From Xanthomonas sp. (GTDB lineage: Bacteria > Pseudomonadota > Gammaproteobacteria > Xanthomonadales > Xanthomonadaceae): 64,000 nucleotides of DNA. Shown here piece by piece: positions 1 through 13,055 of this stretch. Numbering within the stretch: the first letter of the stretch is position 1; each line of letters opens with the position of its first letter. The notes under the pieces were generated by a model. It saw only the letters and a list, made by a program, of their open reading frames with translations. It was not told the DNA's origin and searched no databases. The position numbers and the translations under genes are program-made. The stretch covers positions 62,001 through 126,000 of the forward strand of contig NZ_JAFIWC010000001.1 in assembly GCF_017163755.1 (NCBI RefSeq), in the 5' to 3' direction.

Positions 1-4401
<4,401 letters not shown>

Positions 4402-4408
4402 TGCGGCC

Positions 4409-4512
4409 GGGACTCGGGACCAGGGACTCGGGACTCGTGCAGAGCCCAGCCCACTGACGAACGCCGGGCCTCGCCCGGCGTTCTGTTTTCCGAGTCCCGA
4501 GTCCCGAGTCCC
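4409..4512. repeat. Heptamer-array inverted element B
   Basis: The left array is GGGACTC, GGGACCA, GGGACTC, GGGACTC (4409-4436). The right array is three GAGTCCC copies (4492-4512). The pair encloses the hairpin terminator at 4459-4489. The left array begins only 8 bp after the lpd stop. Confidence 0.9.
4459..4489 (+). terminator. Hairpin terminator after lpd
   Basis: A perfect 11-bp stem, GAACGCCGGGC (4459-4469) and GCCCGGCGTTC (4473-4483), has a 3-nt loop and is followed by TGTTTT. It would end the sucAB-lpd transcript before the LOG gene. The T-run is short, so it may be only moderately efficient. Confidence 0.75.
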
Positions 4513-4546
4513 CAAAAATCATCCTACCTCTCGAACTTCCAAGTCC

Positions 4547-5140
4547 ATGAAAAGCATCTGCGTCTACTGCGGCTCCAATGCCGGCAACAAACCCGCCTAC
4601 GTCGAGCGCGCGACCGAGCTGGGCACGCGCATCGCCGAGCAGGGCCTGCGCCTGGTCTACGGCGGCGGCAACGTCGGCCTGATGGGCACCGTGGCCAACG
4701 CAGTGCTCGCCGCCGGCGGCCAGGTCACCGGCGTGATCCCCAAGCAACTGGCCGACTGGGAAGTCGCGCACCGCGGGCTGACGGAACTGGAGATCGTCGG
4801 CTCAATGCACGAGCGCAAGTCGCGCATGTTCGACCTGTCCGACGGCTTCGTCGCCCTGCCCGGCGGCTTCGGCACGATGGAGGAGATCTTCGAGATGCTC
4901 ACCTGGCGCCAGCTGGGCATCGGCAACAAGCCGTGCGCGTTCCTCGACGTGGAGGAGTTCTATGCGCCGCTGATCGGCATGATCGATCGCATGGTCGACG
5001 AGCGTTTCCTGCACCCGGCCCAGCGCGCCGACCTGTGGTACGGCAGCGACATCGACACGATGCTGGCGTGGATGCGCGACTACACGCCGGCGCAGGCGTC
5101 GAAGTGGATCGACGAAAAGCGCCGCAACGCGTTGCGCTGA
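4547..5140 (+). CDS. LOG-family nucleotide 5'-monophosphate phosphoribohydrolase
   Basis: Member of the TIGR00730/LOG (Lonely Guy) family, which cleaves nucleoside 5'-monophosphates (cytokinin riboside phosphates or AMP) to the free base and ribose 5-phosphate. The 197-residue protein has the Rossmann-like start (ICVYCGSNAGNKP), GGGNVGLMG, the family Arg/Lys segment MHERKSRM, and the diagnostic PGGFGTMEEIFE. Cytoplasmic; no signal peptide. The ATG at 4547 gives the standard N-terminus. It stands alone between element B and the convergent GGDEF-EAL gene. In bacteria these proteins were often mislabelled lysine decarboxylases; the PGGxGTxxE motif argues for the LOG reaction, but the exact base cannot be told. 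Confidence 0.92.
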   Translation: MKSICVYCGSNAGNKPAYVERATELGTRIAEQGLRLVYGGGNVGLMGTVANAVLAAGGQVTGVIPKQLADWEVAHRGLTELEIVGSMHERKSRMFDLSDGFVALPGGFGTMEEIFEMLTWRQLGIGNKPCAFLDVEEFYAPLIGMIDRMVDERFLHPAQRADLWYGSDIDTMLAWMRDYTPAQASKWIDEKRRNALR

Positions 5141-5306
5141 AGACTCGCCCGCTCCCGCCCAGCGGCACTCCCAAAGGCGCATGGCGATGCCACGGCATCT
5201 GCGGCGCCTTGTTGTTCGCAGTGCGCATCGACGCGCAGCGCCGCAACGCGCCGCACTGACGCCTCCCCACCGCGCGGCGGCGCGTGGCAGCGCGAGCGCA
5301 CTTCCA

Positions 5307-8216
5307 TCAATCGCGAGGCGCCGGCCGCCCTAGCAGATAGCCCTGGCCGTAGTCGCAGCCCAGCTCGCGCAGCGTGGCCAGTTGTCGTTCGGTCTCGATG
5401 CCCTCGCCGATCGTCTCGATCCCGAGCGTGCCGGCCAGCGCGAGGATGCCGTGGACCAGGGCCTGGCTGCCCGCGCCGCCGTCGCCGTGCAGGCCGGCGA
5501 CGAAGCTCTGGTCGATCTTCAGCGCCGAGATCGGGAACCGGTGCAGGTACGACAGCGCCGAGAACCCGGTGCCGAAATCGTCGAGTTGGATCAGCACGCC
5601 GCGGTCGCGCAGTTTCTCCAGGATCGACAGGGTGCTCGGCGCGTCGTCGAGCAGCGCCACCTCGGTGATCTCCACCCGCAGCCGGTGCGGATCGGCGCCG
5701 GCGTCCTCGATCAGCCCGAACAGGCGCTCGGCGAACCCCGGCGAACGGAAATGCCGCGGCGACACGTTGACCGAGACGTAGCCGCTGCCGCCGTCGCTGG
5801 CCAGGCGCCGGATCACCTGCGCGTACAGCAGCCAGTCGACCTGCTCGATCAGGCCGCTGTCCTCGCCCAGGTCGATGAACTGGCTCGGCAGCAGCAGCCC
5901 GCGGCTTTCATGGCGCCAGCGCAACAGCGCCTCGTGGCCGACCACCTGACCGTCGGCCAGGCGCACGATCGGCTGGTAGAACGGCTGGAAGTCGCCGTTG
6001 TTGATCGCCCGGCGCAGGTCCGCCTCCAGGTCCAGGCTGCGCAGCGCCGCTTCGCGCATCGCCTCGTCGAACACCGCGCAGCGGTCCTGGGTCTGCGCCT
6101 TGGCGCGGTACATCGCCGCATCGGCGTCGCGCAGCAGTTCCTCGCCGCTGCGATAGCGCGGATGCCAGGCGGCGATGCCCAGGCTGCCGGACGGGAACAG
6201 CTCGCGTCCGGCCACCCACATCGGCTGACCGAGCGCGGCCAGCACCCGCTCGGCCAGTTCGCGCACGCCGTCCAGCCCGTCCTGGCACGGCACCAGCATC
6301 GCGAACTCGTCGCCGCCCAGCCGCGCGACCACGTCGCCGGCGCGCATCGTCGACACGATGCGCTGGGCCACCTCCACCAGCATCTGGTCGCCGGCGGCAT
6401 GGCCGATGCTGTCGTTGACCAGCTTGAACCGGTCCAGGTCCAGGAACAGCACCGCGAACGCCATGCCGTCGCCGTCGCGTGCGCGCTGGATCGCCTCGCC
6501 GAGGCGGTCGAGCAGATGCGCGCGGTTCGGCAGGCCGGTCAGCGCGTCGTGCAGCGCCTGGTGGGTGAGCCGCTGCTCGGCGCGCCAGCGCTCGGCGATC
6601 TGCGACAGCAACTGCTGGTTGACTTCGGCCAGCTCGCCGGTGCGCTCGGCCACCCGCCGTTCCAGCTCGGCGTGCGCCAGCCGCAGCCGTTCCTGCGCGC
6701 GCTGCCGCGCCAGCCCGCCGCCGACGTTGTGCGCGACGAAGTTCAGCAGGCGCTGGTCGTCCTCGGTGAAGCGCACGTCCGCCGAATAGCTCTGCACCAC
6801 GATCGCCCCGACCACCTCGCCTTCGTCGAACAGCGGCACGCCCAGCCAGCTCTGCGCATGCGCGCCGAACTCCTGCGCCTGGCGCGAATCGACCAGCTGG
6901 TCGATGCCGGCGCGGTCCAGCAGCAGCGGACGGCGCATGCGCACCACGTGCTCGGTGAGCCCGTTGCTGAGCCGCCGCGCCGGGCGGTCCGGGCTGTATT
7001 CGTCGACCGAGTAGGCGAACTCCAGCATCTTGCCGCCGTCGGACAGCAGCGCGATGTACAGGTTGCGCGCCTCGATCAGGCCGCCGACGATGGCGTGCAC
7101 CTCGGCGTAGAACTGCTGCAGGCTTTCGGAGCGGATCGCCAGCTCGGCGATGCGGAACAGGGCGCGCTGCAGGGTCTCGGCGCGCTTGCGCTCGACGATC
7201 TCCTCCTGCAGGTCGTGGTTGGCGCGCTGCAGTTCCTGCGTGCGCAGCTGCAGCTCCTGGGTGCGCTGCTGCACGCGCCGCTCCAGCCGCACCTGCGCGT
7301 GGCGGCGGTCCATCGCGGTCAGCACGTGCTGGGCGACGTAGGCCAACAGGGCGCGGTCGGCGTCGGTATAGCGGATCGCGCGATCGTAGTTCTGCACCAC
7401 GATCGCGCCGCAGACGCGGCCTTCGCGCAGCATCGGCACGCCCAGCCAGTCCTTGCTTTCCGGGCCGCGCTGCGGGTCGTAGTGCACGCCGAGCCGCGCG
7501 CGCACCTGCTCGGACGGGCCGCGCACCGCCCGGCCGTGGCGCAGCAGCGCGAAGGTCAGGCTGTTGGGCATCTCGTGCAGGCGGTAGCGGCGCTGCGGGT
7601 CGGCGACGAAGTCGTCCTGCTGGTCGGCGAAATACAGGAAGCGCATGCTCTGCCGGTCTTCCTCGCATTCGACGATGTAGCAGTTCTCCGCATACATCAG
7701 CGTGTCCAGCGTGGCGTGGATGCGTTGCAGCATCTGGCCCATTTCCAGGTCGGCGCCGGCCAGGTCGGCGATCTCGTACAGCGCCTGCTGCAGCTGCTTG
7801 GATTTTTCCAGGCCTTCGATGCGCGCGCGCAGCCGCGCCGCGTCCAGGATCGCGCCGCCGAACGCGGCGGCCGCCGCGCACCACGCCGCGCGCTCGACGG
7901 CCGGCAGCGGCCGCGGCACGGTCGCCACGGCCGCCACCCGCATGCCGCCCGGAAGGTCCTGCAGGTGCAGCAAGGTGTCCGGCGCCGGCGGCGGCGGCGC
8001 CGCGACGGCGAGCGAGTCCTCGGCCAGCGCGCGCAGCCGTGCGCTGGCGCCGGGACTGGCGCTGCACAGGCGGCCGATCGCATCGTCGCAGCAGGCGATG
8101 GCCACCTCGCTGCCCGCCGGCAGCAGCCCGCGCAGGGCCAGGACGATGCGATCCGGCGCGGAACCGGTGGCGTCGAGCGGCTCCTCGGGGGCGATCGCGG
8201 TCGGCTTGAACAACAT
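5307..8216 (-). CDS. GAF-GAF-GGDEF-EAL cyclic-di-GMP protein
   Basis: Predicted bifunctional cyclic-di-GMP enzyme of 969 residues. Two GAF-type sensory domains lie at about residues 150-300 and 355-500, separated by a glutamine/arginine-rich coiled-coil (about 305-350). They are followed by a GGDEF domain (about 560-720) and an EAL domain (about 735-965). The GGDEF signature is intact (RLGGDEF, near residue 635), with the RxxD inhibitory site five residues upstream (RAGD). The EAL domain keeps EALLRW and LDDFGTGFS, so both activities look possible. No membrane segment is visible. The start at 8216 (MLFKPTAI) has AGGAG 9 nt upstream; longer in-frame extension is low-complexity antisense of the sigma/partner operon. 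It is divergent from the ECF sigma gene. Confidence 0.93.
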   Translation of the reverse strand: MLFKPTAIAPEEPLDATGSAPDRIVLALRGLLPAGSEVAIACCDDAIGRLCSASPGASARLRALAEDSLAVAAPPPPAPDTLLHLQDLPGGMRVAAVATVPRPLPAVERAAWCAAAAAFGGAILDAARLRARIEGLEKSKQLQQALYEIADLAGADLEMGQMLQRIHATLDTLMYAENCYIVECEEDRQSMRFLYFADQQDDFVADPQRRYRLHEMPNSLTFALLRHGRAVRGPSEQVRARLGVHYDPQRGPESKDWLGVPMLREGRVCGAIVVQNYDRAIRYTDADRALLAYVAQHVLTAMDRRHAQVRLERRVQQRTQELQLRTQELQRANHDLQEEIVERKRAETLQRALFRIAELAIRSESLQQFYAEVHAIVGGLIEARNLYIALLSDGGKMLEFAYSVDEYSPDRPARRLSNGLTEHVVRMRRPLLLDRAGIDQLVDSRQAQEFGAHAQSWLGVPLFDEGEVVGAIVVQSYSADVRFTEDDQRLLNFVAHNVGGGLARQRAQERLRLAHAELERRVAERTGELAEVNQQLLSQIAERWRAEQRLTHQALHDALTGLPNRAHLLDRLGEAIQRARDGDGMAFAVLFLDLDRFKLVNDSIGHAAGDQMLVEVAQRIVSTMRAGDVVARLGGDEFAMLVPCQDGLDGVRELAERVLAALGQPMWVAGRELFPSGSLGIAAWHPRYRSGEELLRDADAAMYRAKAQTQDRCAVFDEAMREAALRSLDLEADLRRAINNGDFQPFYQPIVRLADGQVVGHEALLRWRHESRGLLLPSQFIDLGEDSGLIEQVDWLLYAQVIRRLASDGGSGYVSVNVSPRHFRSPGFAERLFGLIEDAGADPHRLRVEITEVALLDDAPSTLSILEKLRDRGVLIQLDDFGTGFSALSYLHRFPISALKIDQSFVAGLHGDGGAGSQALVHGILALAGTLGIETIGEGIETERQLATLRELGCDYGQGYLLGRPAPRD

Positions 8217-8438
8217 CGAAAACCACTCCTGACTGATGCCGGACGTACCCGGCACCTCCCCCGGCCGCCAGCATACCTGCCCGTGAACGCGCCTACATGC
8301 GCCAAACCCCGTTGCCCGCGCCCGTGCGTTCAACCGCACATGTCCCTCGCCCACGACACCCGCGCCGACGCCGGCACGGCCGGCCGCGCCCGGCCGCCGC
8401 GCTATGCGCCGGGCGCGCGAACGCTTAGGCTTGCCGCC

Positions 8439-8993
8439 GTGGACGTCCTGGTCGAAGCGAGCGATGAAGCCCTGATGCTGGCCTATGCGGGCGGCGACGC
8501 GGGCGCGTTCGAGACCCTGTACGCGCGCCATCGGCGCCGCCTGTACCACTACCTGCTGCGGCAGCTGCGCGACGTCGCGCTGGCCGAGGAGATGTTCCAG
8601 GACGTGTGGCAGCGGGTCATCGCCGCGCGCCAGGGCTGGCAACCGGACGCGGCGTTCAGCACCTGGCTGCTGCGCATCGCCCACAATCGGCTCGGCGATC
8701 ACTGGCGCGCCGCCAAGCACCGCCCGGCGGCGCCGGCCGACGCCGAGCAGCGCACCGCCAGCGTGGCCGACCCCGATACGCCGGAGCGCCAGCTGTCGGC
8801 ATTCGAACAACGGCGCCAGCTGCAACTGGCGCTGGACGAACTGCCGGAGGAACAACGCGAAGTGCTGCTGCTGCGCCTGGAACAGGAACTGAGCCTGGAG
8901 GAGATCGGCCGGATCACCGGCGTCGGCCGCGAAACGGTGAAGTCGCGGCTGCGCTATGCAATGGACAAGCTGCGCACGAGGCTTGGCGGATGA
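8439..8993 (+). CDS. ECF-type RNA polymerase sigma factor
   Basis: Extracytoplasmic-function sigma-70 factor. Region 2 is visible near the N-terminus (FETLYARHRRRLYHYL, then AEEMFQDVWQRV and FSTWLLRIAHN), and region 4 at the C-terminus contains the helix-turn-helix (LSLEEIGRITGVGRETVKSR). The chosen GTG start (VDVLVEASDE) gives 184 residues, typical for ECF sigmas. An in-frame ATG at 8340 would add 33 low-complexity residues and cannot be excluded. The stop TGA overlaps the ATG of the next gene by 4 nt, so the two are translationally coupled, as sigma and its regulator usually are. Target promoters are unknown. Confidence 0.9.
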   Translation: MDVLVEASDEALMLAYAGGDAGAFETLYARHRRRLYHYLLRQLRDVALAEEMFQDVWQRVIAARQGWQPDAAFSTWLLRIAHNRLGDHWRAAKHRPAAPADAEQRTASVADPDTPERQLSAFEQRRQLQLALDELPEEQREVLLLRLEQELSLEEIGRITGVGRETVKSRLRYAMDKLRTRLGG

Positions 8994-10078
8994 ACGAACA
9001 CGAGCCGCTGACGCCGGAGGAACGCGCGCTGGCCGAGCGCCTGCGCCTGGGCCCGCAGGCGGCGCCGTCGCCGGCGCTGGACGCGGCGGTGCTGGCGGCC
9101 GCGCGTGCGGCGGTAGCCAGCGATGGCGGCGGCGTGCGCGCCGGCGTGCCGTACGCGGCACCGCCGGCCGCGAGCGCGACCCCGCCTCCCGATGTTCCCG
9201 TTGCGCGCCAAGCGCCGCGGCTGCCTGGCGTGCGCCGCTGGTCGGCGGCGATGGGCGTGGCCGCGTCGTTGGCGCTGGCGATCGGCATCGCCTGGCAATT
9301 GCGTCCGCTGCCGCCGTCGATACCGCACGCCGCGCCGGTGCCGGCCGAGGACGCTGCCGCGGAAGAACCCGGCGATTTCGGCAGCGCACCCGCGGCCTCG
9401 GCATCGGCGGCCGCCACCGATGCGGCGCCGGCGGCGCGAGCGGCACCCGCGCCCGAAAGGGCGCCCCCCGCCGCCGAGTCCCGTCAAGCCCGGGCAGAGA
9501 CGTTGCATGAGCCGGTCGCCGCGCCACCGTCGCCGATGAAGGTCCTGTCGCCGCCGAAACCGACGCCGTTGCCCGCGCCGGCGGTCGAGGCCCCGCCGGC
9601 GGCGGCGCCGCAGGCGTTTCCCGAGCCCGCATCGGCGGCCGGCGGCGCAGAGCGTGGCGAGCAGTACGCGACGCAGCCGCGCGAGCGCGATGCGATCAGC
9701 GCGCAGGCCACGCCGGCGCCCGTGTTGCAACGCCGGCAGGCGCCGAAGTCGGCGCCTGCGCCCGCCAGCGCCGACGCGCCACGAGGCGCGCTCGCCGAAG
9801 CGCAGGGCGATCTTTCGGCGGCACCGCCACCGCCGCCTGCCGCGCCGGCTTCGGCAGCGGCGCCTACCGTGCTCGCCGCCGACGCCGCCGCGAGCGCCGC
9901 CGCCCATGCCGCGGCCGACGCCGATGCGCGGCTGCCGCCGCGGCAATGGCTGGCGCGCATCCGCCAGCAACGCGACGCCGGCGAGTACGACGCCGCGCGC
10001 GCCAGCCTGCGGCTGTTCCGGCAACACCATCCGCAGGTCCGCATTCCCCGCGACCTGCGCGCACTGCTGGACGACTGA
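8990..10078 (+). CDS. Single-span membrane partner of the ECF sigma factor (putative anti-sigma)
   Basis: A 362-residue protein translated from an ATG overlapping the sigma stop (ATGA). The first ~85 residues are short, acidic/Ala-rich and probably cytoplasmic (EPLTPEERALAERL). One hydrophobic segment follows at about residues 87-103 (MGVAASLALAIGIAW). Next is a very long Pro/Ala-rich region (about 110-310), ending in a charged helical tail (WLARIRQQRDAGEYDAARASLRLF). Position and topology suggest an anti-sigma factor with a periplasmic stalk and terminal domain. No HxxxCxxC zinc-binding anti-sigma motif was found, so the function is inferred from context, not from a recognised domain. Confidence 0.7.
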   Translation: MNEHEPLTPEERALAERLRLGPQAAPSPALDAAVLAAARAAVASDGGGVRAGVPYAAPPAASATPPPDVPVARQAPRLPGVRRWSAAMGVAASLALAIGIAWQLRPLPPSIPHAAPVPAEDAAAEEPGDFGSAPAASASAAATDAAPAARAAPAPERAPPAAESRQARAETLHEPVAAPPSPMKVLSPPKPTPLPAPAVEAPPAAAPQAFPEPASAAGGAERGEQYATQPRERDAISAQATPAPVLQRRQAPKSAPAPASADAPRGALAEAQGDLSAAPPPPPAAPASAAAPTVLAADAAASAAAHAAADADARLPPRQWLARIRQQRDAGEYDAARASLRLFRQHHPQVRIPRDLRALLDD

Positions 10079-10199
10079 CGCGGCCGGCGGCTTGCGCGCC
10101 ACCCTTTTCGTCCGCGCCGTTGCGCATGCAGCGCGCACGCGACGGTCAGCGGCGCGGTGGCGGAGGGACGGCGCAGCGGCGTCGTCTAGAATGGCGCCG

Positions 10200-10793
10200 A
10201 TGCCCGATACGCTCGCCCATCCCGTCAGCCATGGCGTGGAGATCAAGCACAGCCGTTTCCTCGCCCAGGCCGCGCCGATCGCCGAGGCGTCGGCCGCGCT
10301 GGCGTTCGTGCAGCAGGTCGAAGTGGCCGATGCCACCCACAACTGCTGGGCGTACCGGCACGGCGACGACTACCGTTCCAGCGACGACGGCGAGCCGTCA
10401 GGCACCGCCGGCCGCCCTATCCTGGCGGCGATCGACGGCCAGGGCTTCGATCGCGTGGTGGTGGTGGTCACGCGCTGGTACGGCGGCATCAAGCTGGGCG
10501 CCGGCGGCCTGGTCCGCGCCTACGGCGGCACCGCCGCCGAATGCCTGCGCGCCGCGCCGCGGCAACCGCTGCTGGCGTGGAGCACGCTGCAGTTGGACTG
10601 CGGCTTCGACGACCTGGGCCTGGTACATGCGGCGCTGCATGCGTACGCGGCGGAGAAACTCGGCGAACGCTTCGATGCCGACGGCGCGCAGCTGACCGTG
10701 AGATTGCCGCGCGATCAAGCCGACGCCTTGAAAAGCCGGCTGCGCGACGCCACCCGAAACAGGGTCCGCTTCTCGGAAACCTCCCCCGCATGA
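10200..10793 (+). CDS. yigZ: YigZ/IMPACT family protein
   Basis: Member of the UPF0029/IMPACT family (YigZ in E. coli, Impact in eukaryotes), whose biochemical role is unsettled. The N-terminal domain has the family signature block: KHSRFLA, DATHNCWAYR, SDDGEPSGTAGRP and TRWYGGIKLGAGGLVRAY. The C-terminal DUF1949-like region follows. Two in-frame ATGs exist, at 10191 and 10200. The hexamer TAGAAT (10187-10192) looks like a -10 box overlapping the first ATG, so a transcript would begin near 10199 and use 10200 almost leaderless; 10200 is chosen (197 residues). The stop overlaps the ABC gene by 4 nt. Confidence 0.88.
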   Translation: MPDTLAHPVSHGVEIKHSRFLAQAAPIAEASAALAFVQQVEVADATHNCWAYRHGDDYRSSDDGEPSGTAGRPILAAIDGQGFDRVVVVVTRWYGGIKLGAGGLVRAYGGTAAECLRAAPRQPLLAWSTLQLDCGFDDLGLVHAALHAYAAEKLGERFDADGAQLTVRLPRDQADALKSRLRDATRNRVRFSETSPA

Positions 10794-12556
10794 ACGATCG
10801 CCCGGCCGATTCGGCCAAGTCGCTGCGCAAGCTCGGCAGCCTGCGCACCTTGTGGCCGTTCGTGCAACGCCAGCGCGGCCTGTTCGGCGCGTGGCTGGTC
10901 GCGCTGGCGGTATCGTCGACCGCCACGCTGAGCCTGCCGCTGGCGGTGCGGCAGATGATCGACCACGGCTTCTCCGACGGCGGCCGGATCAACCAGTCGT
11001 TCGCGTTGCTGTTCGCGGTCGCGGTGGTGCTGGCCCTGGCCACGGCCACGCGCTACTACTTCGTCTCGCTGCTCGGCGAAAAGGTCGTCGCCGACCTGCG
11101 CGCGCGCCTGTACGCGCACCTGATCGGGCTCGACGCCGGCTTCCACGACCGCAACCGCAGCGGCGAACTGGTCTCGCGCCTGTCCGCCGACAGCGAACTG
11201 CTGCGCGGCGTGATCGGCAGCACGATGTCGGTGGCGCTGCGCAGCACGGTCACCGTGATCGGCAGCGTGGTGATGCTGTTCGTCACCAGCCCGCACCTGG
11301 CGGCGTACGCGCTGCTCGGCATTCCGCTGGCGGTGCTGCCGATCGTGCTCGGCGCGCGCCGGCTGCAGAAGATCTCGCGCGCCAGCCAGGACCGCGTCGC
11401 CGACGCCAATACGCTGGCCGCCGAGACCCTGGGCGCGGTGCGCACGGTGCAGGCGCACGCGCGCGAGCCGTACGAGCGCGGCCGCTTCGGCGAAGCGCTG
11501 GCGGTATCGGTGGATACCGCGCGGCGCCGCGTGCGCGCGCAGGCGATCGTCACCGCCGCGGCGATCGTGCTGGTGTTCGGCGCGATCGTGCTGGTGCTGT
11601 GGTCCGGCGCGCACGAAGTGGCCAGCGGGCAGATGAGCGCCGGCGCGCTGGGCCAGTTCGTGCTGTACGCGATGTTCGGCGGCGGCTCGATCGCCTCGCT
11701 GGCCGAGGTATGGAACGACCTGCAGCGTGCGGCCGGCGGCATGGGCCGCATTGCCGAGTTGCTGCAGGAACGTCCCGACGTGGTGGCGCCGGCGCAACCG
11801 CGCGCGCTGCCGCAGCCGCTGCGCGGCGAGGTGCATTTCGACCAAGTGGTGTTCCGCTATCCGCAGCGCCCCGGACACCCGGCGCTGGACGGCTTCGACC
11901 TGCACATCCGTCCTGGCGAGACCGTGGCGCTGGTCGGCCCGTCCGGCGCGGGCAAGAGCACCGTGCTGTCGCTGCTGCTGCGCTTCCACGATCCGCAAGC
12001 CGGCGCGGTGCGCGTGGACGACGCCGACCTGCGCGAGTTGGACCCGGCGCAGCTGCGCCAGCAGATCGGTCTGGTGCCGCAGCAGCCGACGCTGTTCGCC
12101 GCCAGCGCCGCCGACAACATCCGCTACGGCCGCCTGGACGCCAGCGATGCCGAGGTCGAGGCGGCCGCGCGCGCCGCCGAGGCCGGCGACTTCATCGCCC
12201 AGCTGCCGCAGGGCTACGCCAGCGAACTGGGCGAACGCGGCGCGCGCCTGTCCGGCGGCCAGCAGCAGCGCATCGCCATCGCCCGCGCGCTGTTGAAGGA
12301 CGCGCCGATCCTGCTGCTGGACGAGGCCACCAGCGCGCTGGACGCGCAGAGCGAACGCGCGGTGCAGCAGGCGCTGGACCGGCTGATGGCCGGGCGCACC
12401 ACGCTGGTGATCGCACACCGCCTTGCGACGGTGCTGAAGGCCGACCGCATCGTGGTGATGGACCAGGGCCGCATCGTCGCCCAGGGCACCCATGCCGAGC
12501 TGCTGGCGCAGGGCGGCCTGTACGCGGAACTGGCGCGCCTGCAGTTCATCGACTGA
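10790..12556 (+). CDS. ABC exporter, fused transmembrane and ATPase domains
   Basis: Half-size ABC exporter of 588 residues, expected to work as a homodimer in the inner membrane. The N-terminal transmembrane domain (about residues 25-310) contains typical hydrophobic spans. The nucleotide-binding domain follows with Walker [11 protein letters not shown]-loop LVPQQPTLF, signature [15 protein letters not shown], Walker [13 protein letters not shown] and the H-loop VIAHRL. The architecture resembles the MsbA/lipid or multidrug exporter group; the substrate is not predictable. The ATG overlaps the yigZ stop (ATGA), so the pair forms a translationally coupled operon. Confidence 0.93.
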   Translation: MNDRPADSAKSLRKLGSLRTLWPFVQRQRGLFGAWLVALAVSSTATLSLPLAVRQMIDHGFSDGGRINQSFALLFAVAVVLALATATRYYFVSLLGEKVVADLRARLYAHLIGLDAGFHDRNRSGELVSRLSADSELLRGVIGSTMSVALRSTVTVIGSVVMLFVTSPHLAAYALLGIPLAVLPIVLGARRLQKISRASQDRVADANTLAAETLGAVRTVQAHAREPYERGRFGEALAVSVDTARRRVRAQAIVTAAAIVLVFGAIVLVLWSGAHEVASGQMSAGALGQFVLYAMFGGGSIASLAEVWNDLQRAAGGMGRIAELLQERPDVVAPAQPRALPQPLRGEVHFDQVVFRYPQRPGHPALDGFDLHIRPGETVALVGPSGAGKSTVLSLLLRFHDPQAGAVRVDDADLRELDPAQLRQQIGLVPQQPTLFAASAADNIRYGRLDASDAEVEAAARAAEAGDFIAQLPQGYASELGERGARLSGGQQQRIAIARALLKDAPILLLDEATSALDAQSERAVQQALDRLMAGRTTLVIAHRLATVLKADRIVVMDQGRIVAQGTHAELLAQGGLYAELARLQFID

Positions 12557-12655
12557 CCACACTGCGCTAACGCCGCGGCGACTAGGTTCGGCGATGCCGC
12601 CCATGCGGCCGCGGTTCGCCCGCGAACCGCGTCCATCCATCCCAGGAGACGCGCC

Positions 12656-12871
12656 ATGTCCTTCCGCCAGCTACCTGCCATCGGCCCCGATGGCGAGGCC
12701 TATCTGATCACCGAGTTCCAGGACGAACCGCAGCAGCAGCAACAGCAGGCGCAGCAGGACCAGCCGACAGGGCCGACGCTGCGCTACGAACTGGCCGACG
12801 GCCGCAAGCTGATCCGGCGCGGCCAGCAGTTCACCACCACCGGCGGCGAACTGACGCTGACCGCGGTTTGA
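12656..12871 (+). CDS. Small glutamine-rich protein of unknown function
   Basis: A 71-residue ORF with a good ribosome binding site (AGGAGA, 6 nt before the ATG). The centre holds a polar Gln/Asp/Glu run (EPQQQQQQAQQDQ), followed by a small beta-rich C-terminus (LRYELADGRKLIRRG, GGELTLTAV). No signal peptide or membrane span. The family is not recognised. The strong RBS and its position 99 bp after the ABC exporter support a real gene. Confidence 0.7.
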   Translation: MSFRQLPAIGPDGEAYLITEFQDEPQQQQQQAQQDQPTGPTLRYELADGRKLIRRGQQFTTTGGELTLTAV

Positions 12872-12988
12872 TTGCGTACGGTCGCTTGCGATGCATCGGC
12901 GCGCCCCGCGCCGATGCCGCAAGCATGGCCGCTGGCGATTATTTGACCAATCCGTTCGACGGCCCCGAGGCGCAACGCGCGCGGCCAC

Positions 12989-13033
12989 TTATCCACATGT
13001 TTGCGCGACGTCCATCCACATCCGCTGTGGATA
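12989..13033. promoter_or_regulatory. Cluster of DnaA-box-like sites
   Basis: A perfect TTATCCACA lies at 12989-12997. A CATCCACA half-match lies at 13013-13020. A TGTGGATA, reverse-strand match of 8 of 9, lies at 13026-13033. The three sites are within 45 bp in the gap between the small protein and the end of the prephenate dehydrogenase gene. Such a cluster could bind DnaA, but no AT-rich unwinding region or origin genes are adjacent. Confidence 0.4.
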
Positions 13034-13055
13034 GCGACGCCATGGACCAGGCCCG

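Noticed and set aside
5382..8338. Long plus-strand frame ahead of the ECF sigma gene
   Set aside because: Antisense of the GGDEF-EAL gene; the sigma protein needs only the 3' part from 8439.
8954..10342. 462-codon minus-strand frame
   Set aside because: Low-complexity Arg/Gly-rich shadow of the sigma-partner and yigZ genes; no RBS or domain.
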